Positions 32,701-41,015 of a DNA stretch of 64,000 nt are shown here, in pieces; the stretch's first letter is position 1; each line of letters opens with the position of its first letter. Location of the stretch: positions 106,669,001-106,733,000 of the forward strand of contig CM027380.1 in NCBI GenBank assembly GCA_015680905.1, given 5' to 3'. The stretch is from Coptis chinensis (lineage: Eukaryota > Streptophyta > Magnoliopsida > Ranunculales > Ranunculaceae). Under the pieces are notes generated by a model. The model saw only the letters and a list, made by a program, of their open reading frames with translations. It had not been told where the DNA came from and searched no databases. Position numbers and translations under genes: made by a program.

Positions 32701-33290
32701 CCTCCAGATTGCACTCCAAGAAGGCTAAATTATTGATGCTGCGGTTTATTTACCATGTCAAACTGTTGTGTTAAACACTTTTGGGCATCAGAAACACCAC
32801 GACGAGATCTTAGAAATTGTACTCTACTAGGGGTTGACAACGAGTGAGTATGCCTCTCAAAGAATACACTAACTGCAAATAGGCCAGAATTTAACTTCAC
32901 CACTGCAATTCTTGCTTTACAGTTTTCTTTTATAATGCCCCGACGCCTTTTTGCTACAATGTCTGCTATCAATGTACTTTTTCCTTCTTTAAAACAGACG
33001 TACTCTTTCATTACAATTTCATCATTCGTTTTTCTCTGAGACCAACTTCGAATGCTAAACCCAGCTACTTTTGCATATGCATTGTAAAAATTCTTAACAA
33101 CATCAAGTGATTCAAACTCTTGACCATTTTTAGGCTTGAGATCATATGGGACTTCAGGACAATAAATCTCAACACATTCCGCAGGCGCACTAATAGTCAC
33201 CATATCAAAATCTTCATTATCCATTTCAATATCGTCTGACAAAATTCTACCAACATCAACATCAATATCAACATCAGAAGCTTACAAACA
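29714..33290 (-). pseudogene. FAR1/MULE transposase of MULE 1, lightly broken
   Basis: Reading down from 33290: the FAR1 DNA-binding region (33242-32730) with PKNGQEFESLDVVKNFYNAY, CKARIAVV and RHTHSLSTPSR; the MULE transposase core (32714-32181) with VVIFDTTYNTNRYGLILAPL and MIITYQDPAMTKAI; an apparent ~1.3-kb intron; then a C-terminal part (30857-30129) with WVPAYVNHIFSTGMSSSQQA and a SWIM zinc finger (CTCKK ... GIPCRHIL); and a basic tail (30091-29714). Lesions: TAA at 32732-32730 (a Gln codon in kin is likely), TAG in place of Trp just before HILMKFPEK, and one frameshift inside the SWIM finger. The residue after T in TYQD is usually Asp in this family, so a catalytic acidic residue may be lost. 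FAR1/FHY3 light-signalling factors derive from such transposases, but the terminal repeats favour a transposon here. Confidence 0.85.
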
Positions 33291-33699
33291 ATTAAAGCAC
33301 AAAATAGAACTGCACATAGTCCGTTTTCACGTGAAATTTATATGGCGGAATATGATATGACCATCCTCTATTCAAATGATTGAATATGATATGATTCTAA
33401 TATTAGTTTTGTTAAATCAGTTGTATGTCATGGTGTTCATGGGTCAAAAGAAAATTAACGGTTAATGATTATGTTATTTGAACTTGGCACAATGTAGTGC
33501 CAAATAGTACGTGTAAAGAGAATACAAAAGAAAATAACTAGAAGTTTATAGATACTTACAATTGAAATAAGTCCTTAAAACTAATTTAGTAAAGGTTGTA
33601 AAGTGGTAGTAACACGTCAAGTTCTTCGGCAACTCTTCAAGTTATTCGGCAACTCAGCAAGTAACAATCAAGTTTTTTTTGTTTTTTTTTAAGGCTGTG

Positions 33700-33972
33700 G
33701 AGAAAAAAATAAATAAAATGGACGTGAGAGAACCAAGAGAGGACGTGAGGGAAAAGAGAGAATATTGGAGGGAAAGAAAAGAGTGGGAAAGAGAGTCATG
33801 TAGGAGTTGAGGAAATATAGGATATATTATTATCTATTTGGTTATTTCCTTTTTTTTCTCTTTTCATTTTTGGGGTTTTAAGTTGTAGTGCGGTGGGGTA
33901 TTTTTTTTCCTTTCTCACGTGATATTCTTTTTTTAAAATTAAGTCCGTATACGTACTTCTGTTTGGGACCAG

Positions 33973-33975
<3 letters not shown>
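33700..33975. repeat. Right terminal inverted repeat of MULE 1
   Basis: Inverse partner of 27991-28250; see there. Ends GTTTGGGACCAGGAC against the TA array. Confidence 0.7.

Positions 33976-34005
<30 letters not shown>
33976..34005. repeat. (TA)n microsatellite, right border of MULE 1
   Basis: About 14 TA units directly abut the right terminal repeat. Confidence 0.95.
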
Positions 34006-34006
<1 letters not shown>

Positions 34007-34916
34007 CGATTTCTAATCCAATTTTGCTTAATTATTATCTGATTTTGCCGAATTATCATTTGGAATTATACAAAAAATATATCTAAAATCTAACTACTTT
34101 AAAAAGAATGATTCAGTGAATAGTAGTCATTTTCCAATTTACCCTTGTCCGGTTTCAATTATTATGATCATTGTTAAAAAGAGAATATGTTATAACTATA
34201 TGTGAAGTAGGGGTAAAAATGTCATTTGAACAATAAAATTCATACAACTCTCCCTTTGTTTACCAAATTACCCTAATGATATCAATGAATTATCACCCTT
34301 AATCCCATCCAAATGGTGTAAATAGATATTGGCTTCCGTAAACAAAATAACCCAATTAACCCACATTTGGAGTTATCAGTCGTAGACTTGTAGTTTTATT
34401 TTTTAATTCGACCTTGGTAGTTGGTAGTTCTACTCAGACTCCCTCACTAACTCCGTTGGGATTCCATTTCTTATGTGGCATCAAAATCATATTCTCTTTC
34501 CAAAATTCAAAAAACAAACATAGAAATTACTAAATAATATACTTAATTAAATGACTAAAACCAAAGTAATAAATAAATAAATAAACTTGCCTATCCACAA
34601 ATAAATCAAACAAAGACAAACTAAATAAAGAAAAAATAAACCTTAACTCCCAAAAAAAATATGAATTGGGCGCACTTGCGAAACAAATCATCATATTTTT
34701 TGACATAATCATCCAAACATTTGTTTAAGTCAATAGATAAATAATCATATGGATTTTTTTTTCTCTATTCAAAATTAATATAAACTAACGTGATAAAAAA
34801 TTGAATTTTGTTACAAGAAAGAGAGAGTGAGGGGGATTGAGAATGATGAATGTGAATTTTTTGGGCACCCAACTTTGTTTTTATTAAAAAATTATTTATT
34901 TATTTGTTTTACTTTT

Positions 34917-34919
<3 letters not shown>
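34006..34919. other. Spacer between the two MULEs
   Basis: AT-rich; no gene or repeat recognised. Confidence 0.5.

Positions 34920-34964
<45 letters not shown>
34920..34964. repeat. (TA)n microsatellite, left border of MULE 2
   Basis: About 22 AT units directly before the left terminal repeat. Confidence 0.95.
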
Positions 34965-34965
<1 letters not shown>

Positions 34966-34966
<1 letters not shown>

Positions 34967-35117
34967 GGTGGGATAGAGGCACAGTCACTGTAGCCACATT
35001 CTAGGCACAGTTAATCTAATCCGTCGATCTGTTTCCAATCCTACGGTTGGATCAGTTTAAATCAAACACCGAAATATATCTAAACGCGAAGGGTTTTCTC
35101 TCCTATTCTTCTCTCTC
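34966..35117. repeat. Left terminal inverted repeat of MULE 2
   Basis: Pairs with 39875-40026. Shared blocks include CACAGTCACTGTAGCCACAT, TCCAATCCTACGGTTGGATC and ACCGAAATATATCTAAACGC. Confidence 0.92.
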
Positions 35118-35839
35118 CAAATTTATCCGAATCTAAACCAACACCTCCAAATTCAACACCAAACACCTCCAAATTCAAACCCGAAAAGCTAGATTTGTCC
35201 TTCTCCTTTCTCCAAATTGAGAAAATCAAGCACAAATTGGAAGAAGGTATGTATTTTGTTGATTTTCAATTTTTATTTTTCGATTTTAATGAAATGGGTT
35301 CGGTAATAGTAGAAGAACAAGTTGTGAATTGTTTTTGTTTGTTTTCGCAAAGTATAATTTTTATTTTTATTTATTTTTTTCGATTTTTAATCAATTAACT
35401 ATTTTTTAGACCTCGATGTTTTTACTTTTTCGATTTGGTTGTTATTTTATTTTATTTTTAGTTGCAAGTATAATTTTTAATCAATTAACTATATTTTAGA
35501 CCTTGATTTTATTTATTTATTTATTATTTTTTTCAATTTGGTTGTTAATTGTTTTTAAATGTATCGAAGCCATATACCGTATACCAAGTTGACAAGGTAA
35601 ATCTTCAAGACAGGTATAGTATTTGCAACAATTTCGTTTTCCCTAGTCGACTGATTCCATAGGTAGATGGTGTTGTTCTCATTGACAACTTATCGAGATT
35701 GGGGTAGTAGTAGTAGTCTGTTACAAGCTGCAGTTAAACATGAAAGTGTTTGGACGCTCGAAGTGGTCTACTGGCTTGTGCTCTTCCTGTCAAGTTGCAA
35801 ACGATGTCATGGGTAGTATTCGAACTGTTGGTTCCTTCT
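35118..35839. other. MULE 2 interior, left part
   Basis: T-rich subterminal sequence and an unrecognised stretch leading into the cystathionine gamma-synthase piece. No gene assigned. Confidence 0.4.
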
Positions 35840-35942
35840 TTGCAAAACAATGGAACTTTACCAGAACGATGGGACGTTATGCAAGTTTGGAATATGGGCA
35901 CTATGGAAATCCTACTACTGAGTTTCAGGAGAAAAAGATAAG
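35840..35942 (+). pseudogene. Captured fragment of a cystathionine gamma-synthase-like gene
   Basis: The frame reads GRYASLEYGHYGNPTTEFQE followed by KKIR, which matches the highly conserved R.ASFEYGRYGNPT block of cystathionine gamma-synthase, a PLP enzyme of methionine synthesis in plastids. Upstream the similarity continues weakly in another frame (KTMEL). It ends at AAAAAGATAAG|GTTTG, a plausible exon border. It is a single exon-sized piece with no active-site lysine region, so it is non-functional. Confidence 0.6.
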
Positions 35943-36130
35943 GTTTGTTCTACTTTTGGATGTCTCAGATATTCATTCATGAAAGTCGGACTCATAGCTT
36001 CTATCATAGTTTATAACGCCAGGAGATTAATAGTGACCATTTCTCTTGTTATGTGCTCTCTTTGTATGCATAGTGTTTGTGAATTGAGGTCCAGGATTCT
36101 TGTTTAATGTCATGAAACTTTATCTTTTTT

Positions 36131-36206
36131 AGGTGGCTCCATCGGGATGGTCTGAAGGGGAATGCAAAGGTAAAGTTGGATGGTTTCCATCAGATTATAT
36201 TATGTA
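36131..36206 (+). pseudogene. Captured exon of an SH3-domain protein gene
   Basis: After a TTTTTTAG acceptor-like border, the frame reads VAPSGWSEGECKGKVGWFPS and DYI, the C-terminal half of an SH3 domain as in plant SH3P-type trafficking proteins. A stop follows five bases later. It is a small piece, so the parent gene is uncertain. Confidence 0.6.
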
Positions 36207-37114
36207 GCAAAACGTTAAGGATTCCAACTAGTAATGTATCCACTGAACTTGGATGCTAGGTGCCCTTTCACATTTTGCTTATGTGATGTGTCATTGTGGT
36301 AAGCAATATTTCTCTGCCATTAATATAAACATTGTCGAGACGAAGAAGTCCACTCCTCAAGAGATAGGGTTCGAGAGACTTAAGATTTCTAAAAAGAAAC
36401 AAAAACAAAAAAAAAATTGAGAGTTAGTGCCCAAGGATTAAAACTTAGAAATTTTTAGTTATTGAATCTCCTTAGGTTAGATGTCACGATTGGTCTGAAT
36501 TTGTTTATTTATTTCCCTAGAAGCTTTCGGTATATCTTTATATTGTAGCATAGCCACTCTGAGTTTTGTTAACGTAGTGAGAAAAAAGAAAAAATCTAGT
36601 AAAGCTGCAGGCTTTTTAGCAGCCTTTTTCTGCCCCTCCGCTAAATGTAGAGGTGAATAATGTTGTGGAGAAACTCAAGTGAAGAGTGTAGATAAGAATG
36701 TCATTTTTTTTATTAGTTGTTGTAGGGCGTCTACCTAATAGCAGCTGATCTTGCCAAGCAAGCGTGAAGTAGCTAATCTTGCCAAGTAGGCGTCTACCTA
36801 ATAAATGAGTGATAGTTTGTCTTTATTAAATTTAATTAATCTCATTTATTTCCCAGTCTGTCTCAGTGAGAGAGGTTTGTGGGTATCAAACCCAATTCTA
36901 CTGATTAAGGTAATATTACTAATAATGTTGATAAATAAAAAAAAAATAGATAAGTGGTTGACTCGAGAAAAGTAAAGAATTTTGTTATATCACTCTTTCA
37001 TTCTTCCTTTTTAGTTGGTTTTACCATTAAATTTGCTTATTTTCTACATATTTTCTTCCTTAGCCCTTTTTCATGTACAAGCACATTGCAAGCGTCTTTG
37101 TTCAAAAGTTGTAG
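36207..37114. other. MULE 2 interior, no gene recognised
   Basis: Contains a short repeated motif GGCGTCTACCTAATA (36727 and 36789) around GCTAATCTTGCCAAGTAGG-like sequence. No coding similarity was seen. Confidence 0.4.
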
Positions 37115-37426
37115 ATGGAAGCCAAATTCTTTTCGCTTTTCTAAAGATTGTTGGGGTTGGATTCAAAGCCGAGTCGAGTCGGGGGCCACTTCATCAGATT
37201 TGAAATTGGGTTACAACCATGAAGTGGAACCGAGTGTTCCACCAAATTTATTTCGTGTTTTGTTTCAAACCCAACATAGTTTGCTGACTTTGGGATTAAA
37301 AAGAGGGTGCACCGGTTTTGTCGCTATCGTTTTCACAGCTGTAAACCTCCCGAGGTTTATAAAGGCAAAGGTATCATGTATGTTGATGAAGTCATCAAGA
37401 AGAAGCAAGGAAAGAAGTCCAAATGA
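37115..37426 (+). pseudogene. Captured mitochondrial ribosomal protein L6 (uL6m) pseudogene
   Basis: It starts ATG at 37115 with MEAKFF, then FLKIVGVGFKAES after a frameshift, LKLGYNHEVE, SCKPPEVYKGKGIMYVDEVI and ends KKKQGKKSK with TGA at 37424-37426. Length (312 bp, 104 codons) and order match the small nuclear-encoded mitochondrial L6 protein of plants, which helps form the large ribosomal subunit. Several single-base indels move it between frames. The whole coding region is present without introns, unlike the kinase piece further right. Confidence 0.85.
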
Positions 37427-37959
37427 TTGTTGGGAACTGTTATAGGGTTGCACTGCTCGAGGATGGCCTTTGTTTTGTTTATGTTACCTGTTGCAGTGTG
37501 TTGTTCTAAAGATCCTCAGACTTATGAGAATGTAGCCAGAAGTATTTGCAGCTTAGTTTGAAGAGTTTTTGTTTAGTTGTAATGAGGTAATCTTGTTTAA
37601 AGATTTTAATCCAAAGGTCCCAACGTCAGTTTCTCAGTTATGATTATCAATAGTGTTTTTTTATATTTATAGTAATTCACATTACAAACCCTTTTTGTCA
37701 GGGAACACCTTCATGTGAATCACTTGCAGCCCACACAAAAAATATTTGTATTGTTCGTGTAAAAAAGAGAAGTGTGGAAAGGAAATTATACATGTTCAAA
37801 AATTTGCACAGAATTGAACTTTTTATTTATATATTTATATTTGGTGCTGAATCCAAGTTCTTCTGGGCTGACTACGTACCATGGAGGGGGACATAAAGCC
37901 TTGCCCCATTGACAGGATCAAGCTAACACGTAGTTATTTTTTCAATTACAAAAACCAAA
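37427..37959. other. MULE 2 interior between L6 and kinase pieces
   Basis: Probably L6 3' flank followed by unassigned sequence; no gene recognised. Confidence 0.4.
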
Positions 37960-38840
37960 AACCTTGTCTAAGTCGGCGTTTTCTGATATCACGTTGATCG
38001 ATCGCCCTTTTTGCTGGAGATTTTGGCCATTAATATCTTTGTCTCCCTCGTCGCCATTTTCTGAAGATGCTTCAACAGAAAAACTTTCCTCCTCGTCCTC
38101 AATAAGGGCTGCCTGTGCTTTCAGTTCTTCGATATCAAAATTCCAGTTGCTTACTCCCCTTACATACTGATTATGCGATATATCTCCTCCTTTTGCACAT
38201 CCTGAATATTACTAGGTGCTTGCATATGTTCTCGCTCACCTTCACTGTTTTGGCTTTTCCCAACAAAGACTCGTCACGCAAACTAAACTTGTGATTCTTA
38301 AAGAATCGATCCCTCAAAAGTGTTGTTCTTGAAGGTCTTTTGATGGATCTTTTACTAAGCACTTAGCAATCATCCGCTTTAAATTGCTTTGAGAACTTCG
38401 GTCTTTTATATCATCTAAACGCTGTGGATCATCCGTCGATTGTAAGAAACAGTTCCACAGGGGAGGATACTCGAGAAAGGAGCATGACCGTGGGCAAGCT
38501 CTATGGCTGTGATGCCAAAGGACCATATATCTGCTTTGAAGTCGTATCCATGCCCTTCTTCCATATCCAAGATCTCCGGCGCCATCCAGCAAGGTGTCCC
38601 TGTTATTGTATTTCTTTTGTGCCACCTATCATCAGAATAAAAAAAGAGAAGTAGACACACCAAGATCTCCGAGCTTACTTGCTCCATGTGAGTCGACTAA
38701 GATGTTTCCAGCCTTGACATCTCGATGTATACACCCTTGCCCGTGAAGATACTCCAAACCATTCAACGCCTCTTGGATCAATAAACTCAACTGAAGCCAC
38801 CCCCATAGGTGACTGAATTTCCCCAGTTACAGTAGGCTAG
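37960..38840 (-). pseudogene. Captured fragment of a STE20-like protein kinase gene
   Basis: On the minus strand, exon-like blocks match plant STE20/GCK-type kinases of the BLUS1/OSR-like group. They are LEYLHGQGCIHRDVKAGNIL with the HRD catalytic loop and DLG in place of DFG (38651-38815); [14 protein letters not shown] and [20 protein letters not shown] with GHAPF (38430-38630); CLVKDPSK and LLRDRFFKNHKF (38270-38360); and GVSNWNFDIEELKAQAALIE with DEEESF (38000-38160). Intron-like gaps remain, so genomic DNA was captured. The N-lobe with the ATP-binding lysine is absent and frames are broken. Confidence 0.85.
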
Positions 38841-39874
38841 AAACAATCAAGCATTAAAAATGTAAATCCAAAGTCCAAACAAATAACAATAATATAAAAC
38901 ATTCGACCCACGACACGCATGAACAAAATTTATCAACTCACCAGCCAATCCCTACAAGCTTCATATATAAGTAGCCTCCCTAATTCCGCCATAGTATTCT
39001 CTAATTCAACAAATAATAACATAAAGCAATTAAAATAATAACAATACCAACATTTTACTATTACGTAAACAAAAACAAAAAAAAAACACTTACTGAAAAT
39101 GGGTTCAATACCTTGTGAGAGCGAAGAAGCAACTAGAGCGAAGCGACTACGCTGATGCTAACTTATTTCTTAGGTCTAGAAAGCGTAATATTCCCTTCAA
39201 GGTCTAGAAAGCTTACTATACACTTCAAGGTCTCGAGGAACTTAACTCTCTAAGCCTAGGTATGGTCTTGAAGAACTAAACTACACTGTGCAAACTCACT
39301 TCTAACAAGGAAAGGGGGGCGAATAGCAGCTAAAACGAACGTGCAAGCCAAAAGCAAGCAGCAGGTGATGAGGAGTTCAAACGTGTGTTCGATCGGTTCG
39401 AATAAAAATCGAAGGCTATCATCGAAGAAACTTAATATGTGAACTTGGTAACTCCTTAAGAACCCAAGATAAAAAAGTGAGTCGCTCTTTTCCTCTCAAG
39501 AGAAACAAGAGTATATCTTGAATTCCTCCTTAAAAAATGTCCAAATCCGCTTTTTACTCAACAAAGCTAGCTTTCCAATGCACCAAAGTGCTTCCGGCCT
39601 CACTTCCAAGATAAAGAGAAGCAAGGAGCTCGGGTAAGCATCGGTCAATCGGAACTATTTCCGCGACGGTCGAGATCGATCATATATATATATCTATTTT
39701 AACGAATTTACTGCTCCAGACCAATCAAAAAAAAAAAAAAAAAAATCGAGAATTGGTTCAAATCGAATTTTAAACCCCAAATCAGAGATGGATTCTTCAA
39801 ATTTGGGTGCTGAAAATCGAAAAAATAGTTGGTTGCTTGCTAAATTTGTTGTTGTTTGATTTTGTGTTGTTGGA
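38841..39874. other. MULE 2 interior, right part
   Basis: No gene recognised between the kinase fragment and the right terminal repeat. It includes a short A-run (39728-39745) and sequence with TCTAGAAAGC repeats near 39175-39215. Confidence 0.4.
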
Positions 39875-40022
39875 GAGAGAAGAATAGAAGAGAGAAAACC
39901 ATTCGCGTTTAGATATATTTCGGTGTTTGATTTAAACTGATCCAACCGTAGGATTGGAAACAGATCGACGGATTAGATTAACTGTGCCTATAATGTGGCT
40001 ACAGTGACTGTGCCTCTATCCC

Positions 40023-40026
<4 letters not shown>
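39875..40026. repeat. Right terminal inverted repeat of MULE 2
   Basis: Inverse partner of 34966-35117. Confidence 0.92.

Positions 40027-40053
<27 letters not shown>
40027..40053. repeat. (TA)n microsatellite, right border of MULE 2
   Basis: About 13 TA units directly abut the terminal repeat. Confidence 0.95.
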
Positions 40054-40058
<5 letters not shown>

Positions 40059-40199
40059 TAATATGTTTGTGGAAATATAGGTAGTAAGATTTTTAGTATT
40101 TATTTGTTACTATTTATATTTTGGGTGTTAGTTATTTAATTGGGTAAATTATTAGTTATTTTTTATTCTCTCTCTCTGATCTCCTTAACTCATCATCCT

Positions 40200-40640
40200 C
40201 ATTTCTCAGCCTATCTATTTCTTCTGGGAGGAGTCTAGTTGCTTCTGCCGCCATATCTGTGACTTTCTCCTCCTTTCTCAGCACTTGCCGTTTCTTCTTC
40301 AACTTCTTGAATTGTAACCTTCCTGGGTCTCCCTACACCTCTTTTAGCTATTGTAGCCATATTCTATGTTTCTTTCTTTACCACGTGGTCGTGGGTGACT
40401 CGCTTCCGACAAACGTCGCCAAATGTGTGAGCCAAATTTACACCTTTTAACCTTACTACCCGTCAATGTGTATATCTCTTCGATTCACCTCTTGTAAAAT
40501 GGTCGAGATCGGGCTTTCTCTTCCAATCACTTTCTCTTCTCTCTCTCCCTGGGATTTAGGGTTTTTTCTCCTCTCTTTTCGCCTCCACCCCACCCCCTTT
40601 ATTTCACTACTTTCTTCCTCTCTTATCCGTTGATTGTCTT
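40200..40640 (-). mobile_element. Possible Gypsy 5' end fragment (leader, primer site, gag start)
   Basis: On the minus strand, a leader is followed by TTTGGCGACGTTTGTCGGAA (about 40424-40404), which resembles the TTTGGCGCCGT...GGGAA primer-site region of many plant Gypsy elements. About 40 bp later an ATG opens MATIAKRGVGRPRKVTIQEV, with an AT-hook-like GRPRK, and stops after ~40 codons. The element would be cut off to the left. There is no second LTR in the window, so this stays tentative. Confidence 0.35.
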
Positions 40641-41015
40641 TTCTATCTAATGGTCGCTCCTCTCCTTACATGTCGCTGTGTGTACCCAGTAATTTTAGGG
40701 TTCTGCAAATCTGTTATCCTGCTACCTGTCATTTCATTCTTATTCCGCATCTTGGGCCATGTGACATGTAACCCTGTAGGTCATGAATTAGACTACTACA
40801 TTAATGCAACCGGATTTCTCAGGACAAATATAGCTTATCATATCTTGGGCCAAGATGGTAGCTGACACAAGACTTTAGACTTATTTGGTGTGATTTCCCC
40901 AAATGGTGTAAAACGAATATGGGCCTGTAAAAGGGAAAACAATTAACGTCACTCTTCAAACATAACATTAGCAATTTTTTTTTTTTTTTTTTTTACCTTG
41001 ACTGAGTTGTTGGAA
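40641..41015. other. Upstream region of the PPR gene
   Basis: No coding similarity. An uninterrupted run of about 18 T (40977-40994) lies just before the PPR start codon. No clear TATA box was picked out. Confidence 0.4.

Larger units (their letters stand above)
27991..33975 (-). mobile_element. MULE 1: Mutator-like element with FAR1-type transposase
   Basis: About 6 kb between inverted termini. The left end begins GTCCCGCTCCCAAACGG and the inverse of the right end begins GTCCTGGTCCCAAACAG. Both continue through ACGTAT.CGGACTT and ATATCACGTGAGAAAG, with degraded similarity for ~200 bp. (TA)n arrays flank both ends, hiding the 9-bp duplication expected of Mutator elements. It encodes a FAR1/MULE transposase on the minus strand and carries a UAP56 helicase fragment. 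The diverged terminal repeats suggest an old insertion. Confidence 0.75.
34965..40026. mobile_element. MULE 2: chimeric Pack-MULE with four captured host-gene pieces
   Basis: 5.06 kb between terminal inverted repeats of about 150 bp (34966-35117 and 39875-40026). They start GGGTGGGATAGAGGCACAGT and differ at only a few positions. (TA)n arrays lie outside both ends. No transposase was found inside. The interior holds recognisable fragments of a cystathionine gamma-synthase gene, an SH3-domain gene, a mitochondrial ribosomal protein L6 gene (all plus strand) and a STE20-like kinase gene (minus strand). Long, nearly identical terminal repeats around unrelated gene pieces are the definition of a Pack-MULE. 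Confidence 0.82.

Noticed and set aside
29714-33290. A domesticated FAR1/FHY3 light-signalling gene
   Set aside because: Terminal inverted repeats, the flanking TA arrays and stop codons fit a transposon better than a host transcription factor.
33796-34059. Minus-strand frame with Ile-Tyr run at the right end of MULE 1
   Set aside because: Same cause: TA microsatellite and terminal repeat.
37954-38170. Plus-strand Ser-rich frame over the kinase fragment
   Set aside because: Complement of the kinase C-terminal exon, whose minus-strand translation matches known kinase sequence.
40998-41015. Earlier PPR start at TTG 40998
   Set aside because: Non-ATG start with a perfect in-frame ATG 18 bases later; not supported.
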